Shown piece by piece: positions 9,961-21,200 of a stretch of 32,828 nucleotides of DNA (position 1 is its first letter; every line of letters begins with the position of its first letter). A model generated the notes under the pieces. It was given only the letters and a program-made list of their open reading frames with translations. It was not told the DNA's origin and made no database searches. Both the position numbers and the translations under genes were made by a program. The DNA lies in NCBI GenBank assembly GCA_015680685.1, contig MNCI01035103.1:6953-39780 (forward strand), given 5' to 3'. The DNA comes from Gnetum montanum. Lineage: Eukaryota; Streptophyta; Gnetopsida; Gnetales; Gnetaceae.

Positions 9961-9982
9961 ACCTAAATTTGGTGGTATTTCT

Positions 9983-11359
9983 TTAGCTTCTCTTTATTGA
10001 AATTTGGAGGAGTGGCCCAAGAGACATCGACAAAGAATCCAAAAGAAAACAGTAGACACAACACCAACATTGCTTATTAGTACCTAGTTAGAGGGTGTTT
10101 TTTCGAGCTCATCAGTGCTAAAAGAAATTGTGCACTAAGGGTAATGGATGTAGAGAATTGGTTTGGGGCTACCAAGGGAGGAATGAGATGCAAACAATGT
10201 ATCATGTTGCAAGATGCAAAGTTAGCACAATTGACCATGATCAAGGTGTTAGGGTGGCTTGTTGCCAAAATGATGATCTCTCATTAGAGTGCTTGTGAGA
10301 GAGCCTTTGCCCATAGCACCAAAATGGCTTACCCCTAATTTTTTGGCCTCTCATCAAAGTGCTTATGAGAAAGCCAATGCAAATTCAGGATTGGACTAGT
10401 TATGAAATTGTAGCTATGCTACTTTGCTTAGGGATGTGTTTTGCCCCATTCATATTTTTTCCGTTTTGTAAAATGCTAGCTGTGAAATGCTTATCATCGA
10501 GTGGACTAAGTGCCACTTGATGGGCTTTAGTTACAGGCAACACATTGCATCTATAGAACAAGTGTTTCCTCCCTAGGATGAGTTGCATTATATTTTCTTA
10601 AGCTTTGACTAGCCCACAAAGGCTCCCCATGGGATGAGTTGAATTATGTCCATCATGGATTCTATGTTGAACTGAAATAAGAGTGCCATGTGCATCATAG
10701 AAGCTACTAGGGAAGGGAAGAAAATGTAAGGTATAGGGGTAACTACAAGTAGGCTATAGCAAGGTAATAGGGATATGCACTCTCAAGTCACTTGGTGAAT
10801 CCATCAAAGCACATTGGAGTAATGTGGTAACTTGTCACTATGATGAAACACAACTTTGAATGTCTACCTCTAGGGCTTTGTCCTACAAACACAACATAGA
10901 GAAAATAAGAAAGAAACCACATAAAAAGTTAAGAGATAACTTCTATTTGCCAAGGTACTGCAAGTGTTGCGAGTGCTAGGCTAGCTGCAAGGGCTTATTG
11001 TGCCAAAGTAGGAAGTCCAATGCAAGTTCCAAAGCCAAAAGGTTGCAAAAGCTCTAGTAGCCACACTGAAAGTAAGCACCCAAGGGAGGCTAACAAATTT
11101 GCTAGGGGAAATGTTGATTTGGATGCTCAAGACTCCACACCAAGGACAAGAACATGGAAATCTAGCAAAATAGCAGGGAGCCAAGCTATTGGATGTACTT
11201 CAAAGCCCAAGCAATGGTGAGGACTGAAGGATGGTAGTGCTATGGCTAGGCCACTATACTACTAGGACTCTAGCAAGTGGTGTTAATGGTGAGAGCTTCA
11301 ACTAATAATGAAATACCCAAGACTAGTGATGCTCATAGCGTAGCTTGGGGGTGGTACTA
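9983..11359 (-). other. Non-coding 3' internal region of element D
   Basis: This stretch separates the integrase and its downstream repeat array from the 3' LTR. No domain is recognised on either strand; the plus-strand open stretch at about 10950-11220 has no recognisable motifs and the same frame before it is full of stops. A 30-bp segment is duplicated with period 70: 10276-10305 and 10346-10375, both reading roughly CTCTCAT..AAGTGCTTATGAGA. The purine-rich sequence AAAGAGAAGCTAA on the minus strand (about 9995-9983) is a plausible polypurine tract. Confidence 0.45.
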
Positions 11360-11796
11360 NNNNNNNNNNNNNNNNNNNNNNNNNNNNNNNNNNNNNNNNN
11401 NNNNNNNNNNNNNNNNNNNNNNNNNNNNNNNNNNNNNNNNNNNNNNNNNNNNNNNNNNNNNNNNNNNNNNNNNNNNNNNNNNNNNNNNNNNNNNNNNNNN
11501 NNNNNNNNNNNNNNNNNNNNNNNNNNNNNNNNNNNNNNNNNNNNNNNNNNNNNNNNNNNNNNNNNNNNNNNNNNNNNNNNNNNNNNNNNNNNNNNNNNNN
11601 NNNNNNNNNNNNNNNNNNNNNNNNNNNNNNNNNNNNNNNNNNNNNNNNNNNNNNNNNNNNNNNNNNNNNNNNNNNNNNNNNNNNNNNNNNNNNNNNNNNN
11701 NNNNNNNNNNNNNNNNNNNNNNNNNNNNNNNNNNNNNNNNNNNNNNNNNNNNNNNNNNNNNNNNNNNNNNNNNNNNNNNNNNNNNNNNNNNNNNNN
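11360..11796. other. Assembly gap (run of N, 437 positions)
   Basis: All bases are N. The real length and content are unknown. The gap borders a short tandem array, which suggests a repeat that assembly could not span. Confidence 0.99.
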
Positions 11797-11985
11797 ATGA
11801 GTTGTGGATGCTAGTATAACATCATAGCCCAAAGACATTTTATGCTAGTTTATAGTCATAGCAGACTATTTATGCTAGTTTAACATCATAGTGGATAGGT
11901 TTTGGATGCTAGTTTAATGTCATATCCCAAGGACATTTTATAAAGTTTATAGTCATAGTGGACTATCTACTCACCTTGCTTTACT
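11797..11985. repeat. GCTAGTTTA short-repeat array downstream of INT
   Basis: Motifs of the type GATGCTAGTTTAACATCATAG, CAAAGACATTTTATGCTAG and TTTATAGTCATAGTGGACTAT alternate, giving about two composite units of 90-100 bp. The array starts right after the integrase stop codon (12002-12004, minus strand) and runs into the N gap. The GCTAGTTTA core is shared with arrays at 15600-15712 and 21720-22110, all in the same orientation. Confidence 0.6.
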
Positions 11986-12001
11986 AATGTGGCAATGTTT
12001 C

Positions 12002-13125
12002 TTAGGCATAGCAACTCTTCAAGTAGGAATGGTTGATCAAATTGGCAAATTCATTCCCATCTAGATCAACAAGCTTGAATGCTCTATTTTTATAGGCATT
12101 AGTGACCAAGAAAGGCCCTTCCCAGTTGGTTGAGAATTTATCTGTGGGTTCATGAATAGCCTTGAGGACTAAGCCTCCCCTCCTAATCTAGCATTGATGC
12201 TGATTGTGGTAGTGCTTTTGCCATTACTTCTCTTGGTACCATTTGATGTGATCAACCATGTGCATGTGCTCCTCCTCTATAGAGTTGAGATCAATTATTC
12301 TCAACTCATTATTCTAAGCCTAATTAATGAAGCTCAAGAAGATTACATGGATCCATGGAACTTGCAATTCAAGAGGAAAAATCACTTTAAACCCATATAC
12401 AAGGCTATATGGCATCTTACCTATTACTATTTTGCGTGTTGTGCAGTAGGCCCATAGTGCATAGACTAGCTGCTCATGCCATCATCATTTGCTACTGCTA
12501 AGCATCCTTTTCAGAAGGTTAATGATGACCTTGTTTGTGTCCTCTACTTGGACATTCGCCTACAGGTAGTATGGTGACAAGAAGGAATTTTTGATGCCAA
12601 GATATTCACAAAAGGCTTTGGTCTCTATACTACTAAACTGTGGTCCATTGTCCATGAAAATGATCATGGGTAGGTCAAATCGGCTCCCTATATTATCAAG
12701 GACAAGTTTGCAAACCTATTATGGTGTTTTCTTCCTAAAGAAAATAGCTTCAACCCATTTGATAAAGTATTTGATTGTGATTATGACGAAGCCATGTCCT
12801 GCATAGGACTTAGGCATGATGGACACTATGATATCCAACCCCCAACATTGGAATGGCTACGTGATCTACATAGTGTGTAGTTTAGTGGGCAACGCCTGCA
12901 CTAAGTTGCATGCCATTGACACAAATCACACATCTTGATCTTGGAAATGCAATTGTTCTCTATGTAAGGCCAATAGTAGCCTAAGCATTTGATTTTCGAT
13001 GCCATTGTCTTGGGTGCTATGTGGCCTCTACATAGTCCCTCATGGACTTGATCAATGATCATTTGTGCTCCACCATTGATAATGCAAGTCAGAAGTATGT
13101 CATCATAGGATCTATGATAAAGCAT
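12002..13125 (-). pseudogene. Integrase of element D (decayed)
   Basis: The minus strand reads a full gypsy integrase. The zinc-binding region (13125-12901) has VHEGLCRGHIAPKT, GYYWPYIE and the CDLCQ pair of cysteines. The core has YFIKWVEA (about 12770-12745; the usual first catalytic Asp is not seen), FMDNGPQFSS with catalytic Asp at about 12652-12650, and VQVEDTNK with catalytic Glu at 12544-12542, giving D-35-E spacing. The C-terminus has NWEGPFLV, a GPY/F-type motif, and ends in YLKSCYA before TAA at 12004-12002. Stops interrupt the core, including TAG at the Gln of SPYYL*AN. The wording fits the Tat/Ogre branch. The protein would insert element DNA into chromosomes; this copy is inactive. 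Confidence 0.85.
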
Positions 13126-13145
13126 GCTATCACCTACAATGATGT

Positions 13146-14300
13146 ACTATTGTGACTATTTTCACATTACATCCTTTTGGATAGTGGTCAGATGTTGTGG
13201 AGGTTCACCCTATTGAAGGTATCCCTTAATGTCATTATACCATTCTTGTGCATGAGGTGTAGTTGTTGTGGCTACGGATGCAATGTCAATTACTTTCATG
13301 ATGGGCTCTATTTAATTCATAATTGAAGTGGCCAAGGCATGAAACATGTTAGGTGAAATGCTTAAGGCTAATGTGACTAATGCATTAGCAATAGTATTCT
13401 CATTATGGGGGATGTGCTGGATATCTATAGCTGCAAACCATCAGAGCAAGTGTTTCACCAAGTCACAATAAGGTTGTAAATGTTTTGATTTACAAGCATA
13501 AACCTCTGTAACTTCATTGATGACTAACTGTGAATCATCCTAGATTACTGTGTTTTAGATTCCTAGGTCATAAGCTACTATAAAATCTCTACAGATTGCA
13601 AGAAAATGTGAAGTGATATGGAAAGGGTCAAATCTCCCCAAAGGGAAGCATGACGATAGTAGTAGCATTGCCCCCTTGAGAAGTTGAAGTGTCATCGAAG
13701 TGTAAGGTTGCATCAAAGTTGGCAGGCACTTGGCTTATACTACTAACATGCTTGTCCAAGAATTCTAGATCTATCATTACTTGATCATTTATTGGTGAAG
13801 TTGTTAGTTGTACGGTGATTTCTTAACCTTTGGTTGATTCTTGTGCTATGTAATGCAAGTCAAACTCTGCAGTTATTGCTTTCCACTGTGCAATTTGACT
13901 ACTTTTGTAGATGTTCATTATTATTACCCGAGGTACACTACTTTTGTAAATGACATTTACCTAACTATGGAAGGGATAATGTCTCCACTTCTTAAGCACA
14001 AAGACTAAGGTAAGGTAATTTTTCTCCACATCATTGTAATTTTCTTCATGAGCCACTAATGCATGGCTTAAGGACTATAGAGGAACCTATGAGCCATTGT
14101 CTTGATTTTGGCAAAGTAGAGAAGTGATGGACACGTAGGAAGTTGCAAGGTAGATGTAAAAAGTTTTATCTCCTTATAGAGGGTAGATTGTTGGAAGCTA
14201 AGCTAGCTCCTATTTCAAATTGTCAAATGCCTCTTGACATTAAGTCATCTACTCAAAGTGGACTCCCTTTTTGAGAAAATGTTGCATTAGCTGCAGCTTA
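13146..14300 (-). pseudogene. RNase H and archaeal-type RNase H region of element D
   Basis: Two successive RNase H-like regions are visible on the minus strand. The first (about 14290-13830) includes KTMAHRFLYSP, EENYND, LVFVLKKWRHY and a WKAITAEFDLHYI segment. These correspond to the retroviral-type RNase H and its end, and need several frame changes. The second (about 13745-13370) includes NFDATLHFDD, DDSQLVINEVTEVYACKSK and IQHIPHNENTIANALVTLA. This matches the additional archaeal-type RNase H that marks the Tat/Ogre branch of plant gypsy elements. Stops and frameshifts make both inactive. Integrase follows at lower coordinates. Confidence 0.75.
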
Positions 14301-15470
14301 TTAGTCAACCATGCAATAAACTATGAATTTAAATTTTCCTTCTAACCCACATACCTCATTAAGGTTAGTCGATAGTGCTATGTTATTGATGGCCTTAACC
14401 TTATTGGGGTCTACACATATACTTTCTTTTGATACCACAAAGCCTAGCATGTGATCCATCTTGACACTAAAGATAAAATTCTTAGGATTTAGCCTAAGGG
14501 CATGTCTAAGGCAATGTTTTAGTACATAGTCTAAGTCATCTACATTATTATGTACTATTTTGGACTTAACTGCTATGTCATCAACGTAGTCATTTAGCAA
14601 GTCTAACAAGTAGTCATTGACAAAGTACTTCATGATGGAGTGGTAGGTTGCTCCTATGTTCTTTAGTTCAAAAGACATAATTGTATAGCAAAGTGCACCC
14701 TAGGGGGTCATGAAGGTTGTACTAAGTTGGTGCACCAAGTTAATCCAAATCTAGTTGTATCCCAATAACCCATCCATGAAGGACAACAAGGCATGACCAA
14801 TCATAGTATTAACTAGTTAGTCAATGTTAGGCAACAAAAAATCATCTTTGAAGATCACATTGTTTAGGTCCAAAAATTCTATGTAGATGCATATGCTTTT
14901 ATTTTTTTAAAGCACAACCATGATGTTGGAAATCCAGTCTGCATAGTTGATTGCCCAGATGAAACCAGCCTTATAGAGCTTGGTGACTTCATCATGGACT
15001 ACCAACACCACCTCAGGCCTAACCTTATGCACTTTATGTTTAACTAGTTTTACATGAGGATCAAGGATGATGTTTTGTTGTACTATGTAAGGATCTAGGG
15101 CTAGCATGTCCTCAGAGGACCATGAAAATGCCTTTATGTTATCATTGAGAACTTTGATGATGCTTTGGGTGTGCTGAGGCTCTAGCAAGGAACTAAGTTT
15201 TAGTGTCTTCACCTCATCATTGAGCACTACTACAAGGACTTCAACAAGGAGATCCTTAGTCACATCACTTACTTAAAAATCGAGAGCCCTAACTAGATGG
15301 TTAGGCCAATCTAGCTGTGCTTCTACGGATGCTACGTAGTCATCATGGGCCATGGGCTCAAGGTCTAGACATTGGGCATTGATGAATTAGATGAGGTCAT
15401 CATGGGGTCTGGTGAGGACTAGAGGTGAACAAAGATGTTGGTATGTGCTCATGTTGTAATCTTGTGACAT
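14301..15470 (-). pseudogene. Reverse transcriptase of element D (one frame, few stops)
   Basis: From MSQDYN at 15470 to about 14301 the protein stays in one frame with only a handful of stops and no frameshift. Visible are HKVHKVRPE, KLYKAGFIW, DLNNVIFKDDFLLPNID, FMDGLLGYN*I, MSFELKNIGATYHS and the intact catalytic YVDD (14588-14577), followed by VKSK, RLNPKNFIFSV, MLGFVVS and EVCGLEGK. TAG replaces the conserved Gln of GYNQI and the conserved Trp of PWG. The family is Ty3/gypsy RT of the Tat/Ogre branch. The segment before RT (15470-15260) is a linker. A candidate 3' splice site lies directly upstream at 15473. Confidence 0.88.
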
Positions 15471-15599
15471 ATCTTGCAAAAAAACTAGAAAGAATATCAA
15501 GCTGCACCTATCTTAATAGAGTCACAATGCATAAAATGAGGAAAGAAATGCAATGAGAAATTGCCTAAATGTGCAGAAGTATATTTAAAAAAGAAAATA

Positions 15600-15712
15600 T
15601 GTGAGCTAGTTTTGGGCCTTGACAGGCCATGGATTAATAGTTTAAGGTCTTACTAAATCAGGATTTTACAATTTAAGCTCTTAGTGGGCCATTGTTTGTG
15701 CAAGATGCATTG
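15600..15712. repeat. GTTTAAGGTC/GGCCATGG short-repeat array, lower copy
   Basis: TTGGGCCTTGACAGGCCATG, AATAGTTTAAGGTCTTACTA and AATTTAAGCTCTTAGTGGGC match the units at 21720-22110 in the same orientation. The array lies about 130 bp from the candidate acceptor site, just as the upper array lies about 230 bp from the candidate donor. This suggests one array split by an insertion. Confidence 0.5.
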
Positions 15713-15779
15713 GTTCAAGCAGGGTAAAGAGTATCTAGAACATGGAATTAGGATAAAAATTCATTCAGCAACTAGAAAA

Positions 15780-16110
15780 ATCTCAAAAAGTTTTCTAAGT
15801 CTAGGAATCAATAGAAAAAGTTCAGAAATTTTTCTAACTCTAGTTGCTATGCTCACCCTTTTCTATGCTCACCCCCTTGCTATGCTTCTCAAGGAAGTTA
15901 GGAAAATTTTCCTAAATGTGGGACCACCACTGCAGTAGGTGGTACATTTAATTACCCCAAGAGGGTATATATGCATAATTCACCAAGGGTAAATTGTCAT
16001 TTTCCTAAGTGAAAATTAGAAATTATAGAGCATAGCATGGTCAGAGCGAGGTGTGGAGCCTAGAGAATAGTAAGAAGAGTGAAGTGTCATAGCATAGCAA
16101 TTGGAGCATG
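15780..16110. repeat. U3-like TCTAAGT / CTATGCT repeats within the D interval
   Basis: Segments such as TTTTCTAAGTCTAGGAATCA, TTTTTCTAACTCTAGTTGCT, TATGCTCACCC (twice), TTAGGAAAATTTTCCTAAAT and GAGCATAGCATGG recall the U3 repeats of the C and D LTRs. A TATATA stretch lies near 15966. I cannot place LTR ends here, so whether this is a degraded LTR or repeats that spread within the element is open. Confidence 0.4.
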
Positions 16111-16149
16111 GCACCAAGATGATGCACTATAGTGACCATTGACACCCCA

Positions 16150-17310
16150 AACTCACCAATGTGGAAGAGGGAAGACGAGCCTTGGAGTGCCTACCATGGG
16201 CTCAAGTGCAAGATAGGAGAGCACAGTTGACCACTAGATATGCTTGATATGCTTGCCTCCTTTGCACCATTTTTTCTTCACATTTTTCCTTCCTTTGCCT
16301 TGCATTGGGGTTTGAGTCCTGGGGTAGCTTACCTTGGTAGGGCCCACTGTTTCCTTTGCCACCTTGGTAGCTATGGCCAAAGAGAGAAGATGTGTGTGTG
16401 GGTTGTGGGTCTATGTTAACATTTTGTTTTGGTTTTGTGTTTGTGTTAAATGGGACAAGGGGCAATGCTTTAACTACTGGTGTTTGATTCTTCTTGAGGT
16501 ATCATTTTGGGGAAAAGCAAGAAGGGTTTATAGCATAAATTTCCATTTACCTTGAGGGTTATGATACATAGGGTGAGGGAGAAGGGAAAAAATTAGGATT
16601 TTTTTTCTCATTTACATGGCTATGGTTCATTCGGATGAGGGAGGATTTTTCCCTTATTCATGTAGCTATGCGGGGCAATGGACCCTAGGTCTTCGACAAT
16701 GGCTATTAGGAATGACTGTTGGTGAGGCAAGAGTGATGTCTTTGTGAAATATAATTCTTGACCAATGGACAATTATGATTTTCTGCCTCTCCCCTTTTTG
16801 TCTTTTATTTCCAAAAGTTGTGGCACATGAGAAGGAGGAGATGGAAAAAAAATAAGGGCTTTGAACCTAAGCATAGCAATGGTTATGTGGCCAAGGATTC
16901 ATACTTTGCCATGCTTTTATTCTTTGCATACATGTGGATGAGCATAGTCCATGGATGAGTGAGGTAAGAGGAGGATGAGGGTAGGATACTACAAGGAGTA
17001 GGGATACATCAGAGTGTTATGGGATCAATCGAGGACGAGGGAAAAAGGGAGGGCTAGGTGTTAGGGAACACGAAATGTGCCAAGAAAGCCATAGGGGTAG
17101 GGAAAGGGCCAATGGAATAGCCATAGGGATGATGACCATGGTGAGGGATAAATGGGGCTAGGGGGATGACTAAGGCTATGGCCATGGCAAACATCCTAGC
17201 ATGTACCATTTCCACATGATGGCATTGGATGATGCTATGAAGGGGGGTAGGATGCCTAGGACAATGGAGTGGTATAGTAGTGGAAGTATAACTTAGGCAA
17301 AATCTCATTC
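16150..17310 (-). other. Purine/pyrimidine-skewed block, possibly coding on the minus strand
   Basis: The plus strand is rich in GGGA and GAGG runs, so the minus strand is C-rich and would encode Pro, His, Ser and Leu. Minus-strand open stretches occur at 17308-17054 (HHPYGYSIGPFPTPMAF) and 16465-16202 (GHSYQGGKGNSGPYQGKL, with Lys/Arg-rich sequence after it). The composition is like the low-complexity part of some plant Gag proteins, but I recognise no domain or zinc knuckle. I do not assign a function. Confidence 0.3.
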
Positions 17311-18236
17311 TCTATAAGCTATGCTTCTTGGGGAGTGTAGCTAGCACTTAGGAAAAATTGGTAAATTTTCAGATGCATTGGGGTGCTATGCTACTAATAG
17401 TTAGAGTGTTTTTTTATTTTTTATTTACATAGGTCATGTTACCAAAGAGGGACAACCTAGAGTTACAAAAACAATTTCATTTTTTGGATACCCCATTCTA
17501 CACTACCTAGAGTTTTTGAAAAAATTGCTAAGTATATAAATGAATTGCCAAACACAGAAAATGGTAAGTGTAAGGATGCTAAGTGTGAGAATGCCTCATG
17601 TGAAACAATATATTAAAGGTATGAGAGCTTTGTCAAAATGCCAAACTTGTAAACTAGACATGCAAAACTACTCAAAATATGCACATCAAAATAAAGTAAA
17701 CAATGCAAATGTAAAATGAATGCTGGTGTTATGTTAGTTCTATAACCCAATAAGCACTAGCTGCATCAAATGTGTATTGACATCCTATACCCATGGGGCC
17801 TCGTGGGGGACCCTACGGATATATTTCTAAGTTTTTCTATTTTGGGCTAAATTTACTAATTTTTTCTAAGTGTGAGTCAATATTTTATGCCAAAATGCAA
17901 TCTATTTTGTGCTAGTGCTATGTTTGCTTAATTTTTGATGATTGAAAAGTTCTACTAAAGCTTGTCTTAGTTATTGTGGAGCTCATTGACACTCTATCCT
18001 ACATCAGTGAACCTATGCCCAACACGCCTGCACCCAATATGGAGTTATGTCATTAGGTGATGTGGTTTTGGCTAGGGGCATGCAAATTTCTAGCTTAGAT
18101 GCTATAGCACTTTAGTGTGATCATGTGGTCACACTTGATAGCAAAGGCTACAAGATTCATCACTAAGACATTATTGGCTAAAGCCAATTAGGACATAGTG
18201 AGATTCATGTCTGATGATCCCATGACTGGTGGTACT
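17311..18236. other. No gene seen; scattered U3-like motifs
   Basis: Short U3-like pieces occur at 17330-17400 (GTGTAGCTAGCACTTAGGAA, GGTGCTATGCTACT) and 17835-17880 (TTTTTTCTAAGTGTGAG). The rest is AT-rich without an open frame or domain. It may include the promoter side of the multi-exon gene that begins at about 18237, but no convincing TATA box or start codon is visible. Confidence 0.4.
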
Positions 18237-21200
18237 TGAGTAGGAGGCCCAAGACTAGGTCCCAAGAGCATTCATCCCTTAACTAGGATCTGGAGCATGC
18301 TAGAGCTCTCTTGTTATAATAAGAGAAACACCCTCTTCATTGTTATGTATGTTCATATAATCTTCCAGAACCACCTAAGACTATATATTATGCCGAAGGG
18401 TAAGTATTCTTTCTTTTTGTTCTATTTCATTGTTATTGGCCATGCTAAATTTGCTAACTATTGACTAAGGATGTCTAATGCTAGATTTAAAGTTGATGAT
18501 GAGGGACTCCATGATGAGACAAGAGCTCTTGCTTTGACTTGTATCACACTAGAGGTATTTTCCTCTAGTCTAAGTTTTTGAAAGGTCATTATTGAACAAA
18601 TGGAAAAGGACTTAGAGAACTACCCCACCTGGTACCTAAAGACATTCAAGCAATGCCAGACCAATGATTAGCTTGATGAGGGATGGGCTATGGGTAAGCC
18701 TATCTTTAGAGAGCTTATTGCACCACTAACTCCATCATGAATACCATTTGTTCCACATAGGTGTTTATTATGTTGGCTTGGCTTTTAATACTTGATCTTA
18801 TGCATTCATTGATCGCATGATGCTAACATTGCATTTTCCTATGTTACAACTACTGTTTCTTTAGGAGAGATGATGGTGGTTGCCACTAGCTATAGTGAGG
18901 CCACCCACATTATGAAGTACAGTGATGTAGAGGAGGTGTAGAAGTGGCTATGCCATCATGCCTTAGAGGCTTTGACTATTTACCTTACACATGCTAGGTT
19001 AATGGACCTTTTCTTAGACCTCAGCCTAAGCACTCTAGCGGTTGAGATGATGACTATCATTGGCTCCTTGAGCCATGATGCCTACTGCTTTGTCACTCCT
19101 TTGCACAGAGTGAGGGTACTCATGGACCTCAACAATTCTTTCTTCAATAACTTCTTTGTCCTTCCCTCTAAGGGCCCATCAATCATTGAAAAGCCTAATC
19201 AAGAGGCAAACTAGAGGGAAGAGATCAAAGAGTGGCTAGGAGCCACTTGCTCTCATAAATATAGTTAGCAACATTCAAGTGCCAAAGGTTGAAAGGATTT
19301 ACCCTCTTTTTCATGCCTATGCCTTTCCCAATCTACTCTCCCAAGGAAAGGTCCTTGAGGTGCAGTAGGTGTGGACTATGTGGGAGATCATAAAGGAGGA
19401 TACCAAGTTTAACTAGGCCTCCTCTATCATCACCAGACTATAGGCATAGATTACCAAGCTTCTCCACAGCATCCTTGCAAGGTCTCACTTTCACTTCACA
19501 TTCTTTGTAGTCTATTTGCCAAGGCTTGCGAAGTTCTTGGTTATTAAGGATAGTGAACATTGGATCATTCAGCATCATGAGCAATTGTCCAAGCCATGGG
19601 TTAAACACTTATTCACCACCACTCAAATGCAAGACCCTCCAAAGGGGATTGAGGAGTCGTATTTAGTTATAATGAAGACATACCTGTGGAGGTCACAGTC
19701 ACCCTATTCCCATGATAGCGTAGGTGAGTGTCTACCAAATCTTGTTGGGGATGCGAATAGGGTTGAGAGATACATTATATAGATGGTTGGATCCTCCAAG
19801 GCAAAAATCAAAATGATGTGTCCAATAGAGGAGACTCCCTCTACAGTTGGACAAGTAGGCATCAAGAAGGTTTACATAAAAATAACCACACTCTACTTGA
19901 TGGTTGCAAGTTAGTGTATAGCATAGATGCATTTGATTAATATTTTTTTCTTATATTATGCTAATAATAATATTCTATGTTTGTGAATCAAGCAACAGGG
20001 CTACTAAGGATGTAGCGGCAGCAACAGCATAGGAAACAGACATGACCCCTCCTCAAGTTAAAGAGGAGGTAGCACGTAGGGAGGAGCTACCAGAGGCCTT
20101 GGAGATCTCCCAAAAATTTGATGTAGAGGGGTTGTTCCACCCTGAGGGTGGCTTAACTAACCTCTTCGATGGTGTGCAGTGGGAGATCCACTTGTGCTAA
20201 CATCTGAGGGCTTGCTCGATGAGCACTTCATGTTACCATCTATCCTTACCTTTTGCTTTTAAGACTTTAACTACTTAGTTATTACTAAGTGTTGCATTGT
20301 GTTCTATTGTAGTCTTAGATCTTCCTGCTAGCAATCCACTACTAGTGCCTACTGACCACATGAAGCCATGGGTAGAGACACCAGATAAATTTTCCTTCAT
20401 GGAAGGCATCATGGAGGACATGGTGGATTGCATACAGTAGGTGGATCCCAAACTTAGTATGTCTGTCATTTTTCTTGCACTATTTTACTAATTTCATACT
20501 TAGTTTGTTGCTAATATTGGTTTGTTCATTGTATGCTAACAAGCTCTAAGCTTTGTTGGGATCCAAACCAAGCACCTCATGTGGATGCCATCCCTAAGTA
20601 TCCCCATGTGGTGGAGCAGGTACATTGCCATGTGTACAAGGTGGTGGGAAAGTGTATGATTTCTAGTGAAAATGCATTGTGGACCTATATGCACTCAAAT
20701 GAGCACCTATGGAAACATGTGCATGAGCTCCAAGAGACAATGACAAGCGTGACTGCAAAGAACGAGGACCTCCCGTCCCATTATGATTTCTTGTAATATC
20801 AAGAATAGGGGGATAGTACTTAGTAGACATCAAAGATAAATTATGCTAGATATTGGTTTGTGATCTAAGGTAAGAATGAGGCTACCTAGGAGATTTTCGA
20901 GCAAAGGTTGCAGAGGGATCTACACTTCCAAAAAAATCAAGAGTAGAAAAGCTTTAGTGCCAAGGTATGCAAGTGGAGGCATATGTAGAAGGCCCACAAG
21001 CACTACTATAAGCATGAGTGGGATGCCTAGTTGTAGTAGCTTAGGATGAGTTTGTGAAGGCTTAACACCTTAAGATGTTTATTGAGGCAATTAGCAAGAG
21101 TTGGACCTTCTATCTATTTACTTGGCATATAATGGTTAGTGGCTCCCTAGAGCGAGAGATTTCCCTACCCTTAGGGGAGACTTCTATGACCATCTTTTCT

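Larger units (their letters stand above)
8217..9982 (-). repeat. 3' LTR of element D (about 1766 bp)
   Basis: Read on the minus strand from 9982 down to 8217, this LTR carries the same blocks in the same order as the plus-strand LTR of element C. These are the CACCAAATTTAGG-like start, the U3 repeat array, a TATA box at 9026-9011, the CCCATTTAGCATCATAG block, GGAAACCCTACTAT and an ending ...GGTCACTACA. The first two bases have decayed from TG to AG. The integrase and RT of the same orientation lie at higher coordinates, so this is the 3' LTR. Together with the C LTR it forms an inverted repeat with a 139-bp spacer. Confidence 0.75.

Noticed and set aside
6393-9982. Large inverted repeat as a foldback DNA transposon or MITE-like element
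   Set aside because: Each arm contains a TATA box, U3 repeats and LTR-like ends, one arm is followed by a PBS and the other is preceded by matching-strand pol. Two opposed LTRs explain it better.
10981-11220. Plus-strand open stretch with Lys/Ser-rich sequence
   Set aside because: The same frame upstream has about twenty stops in 770 bases, more than chance would require, and no domain is visible; it is probably chance openness in the 3' region of D.
11277-11838. Open reading frames on both strands spanning the N run
   Set aside because: They are open only because N positions produce no stop codons; the flanking real sequence gives fewer than 35 codons without any motif.
15684-15938. Plus-strand ORF of 84 codons
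   Set aside because: It runs through the short-repeat array and U3-like repeats, with no motif and no sign of codon structure.
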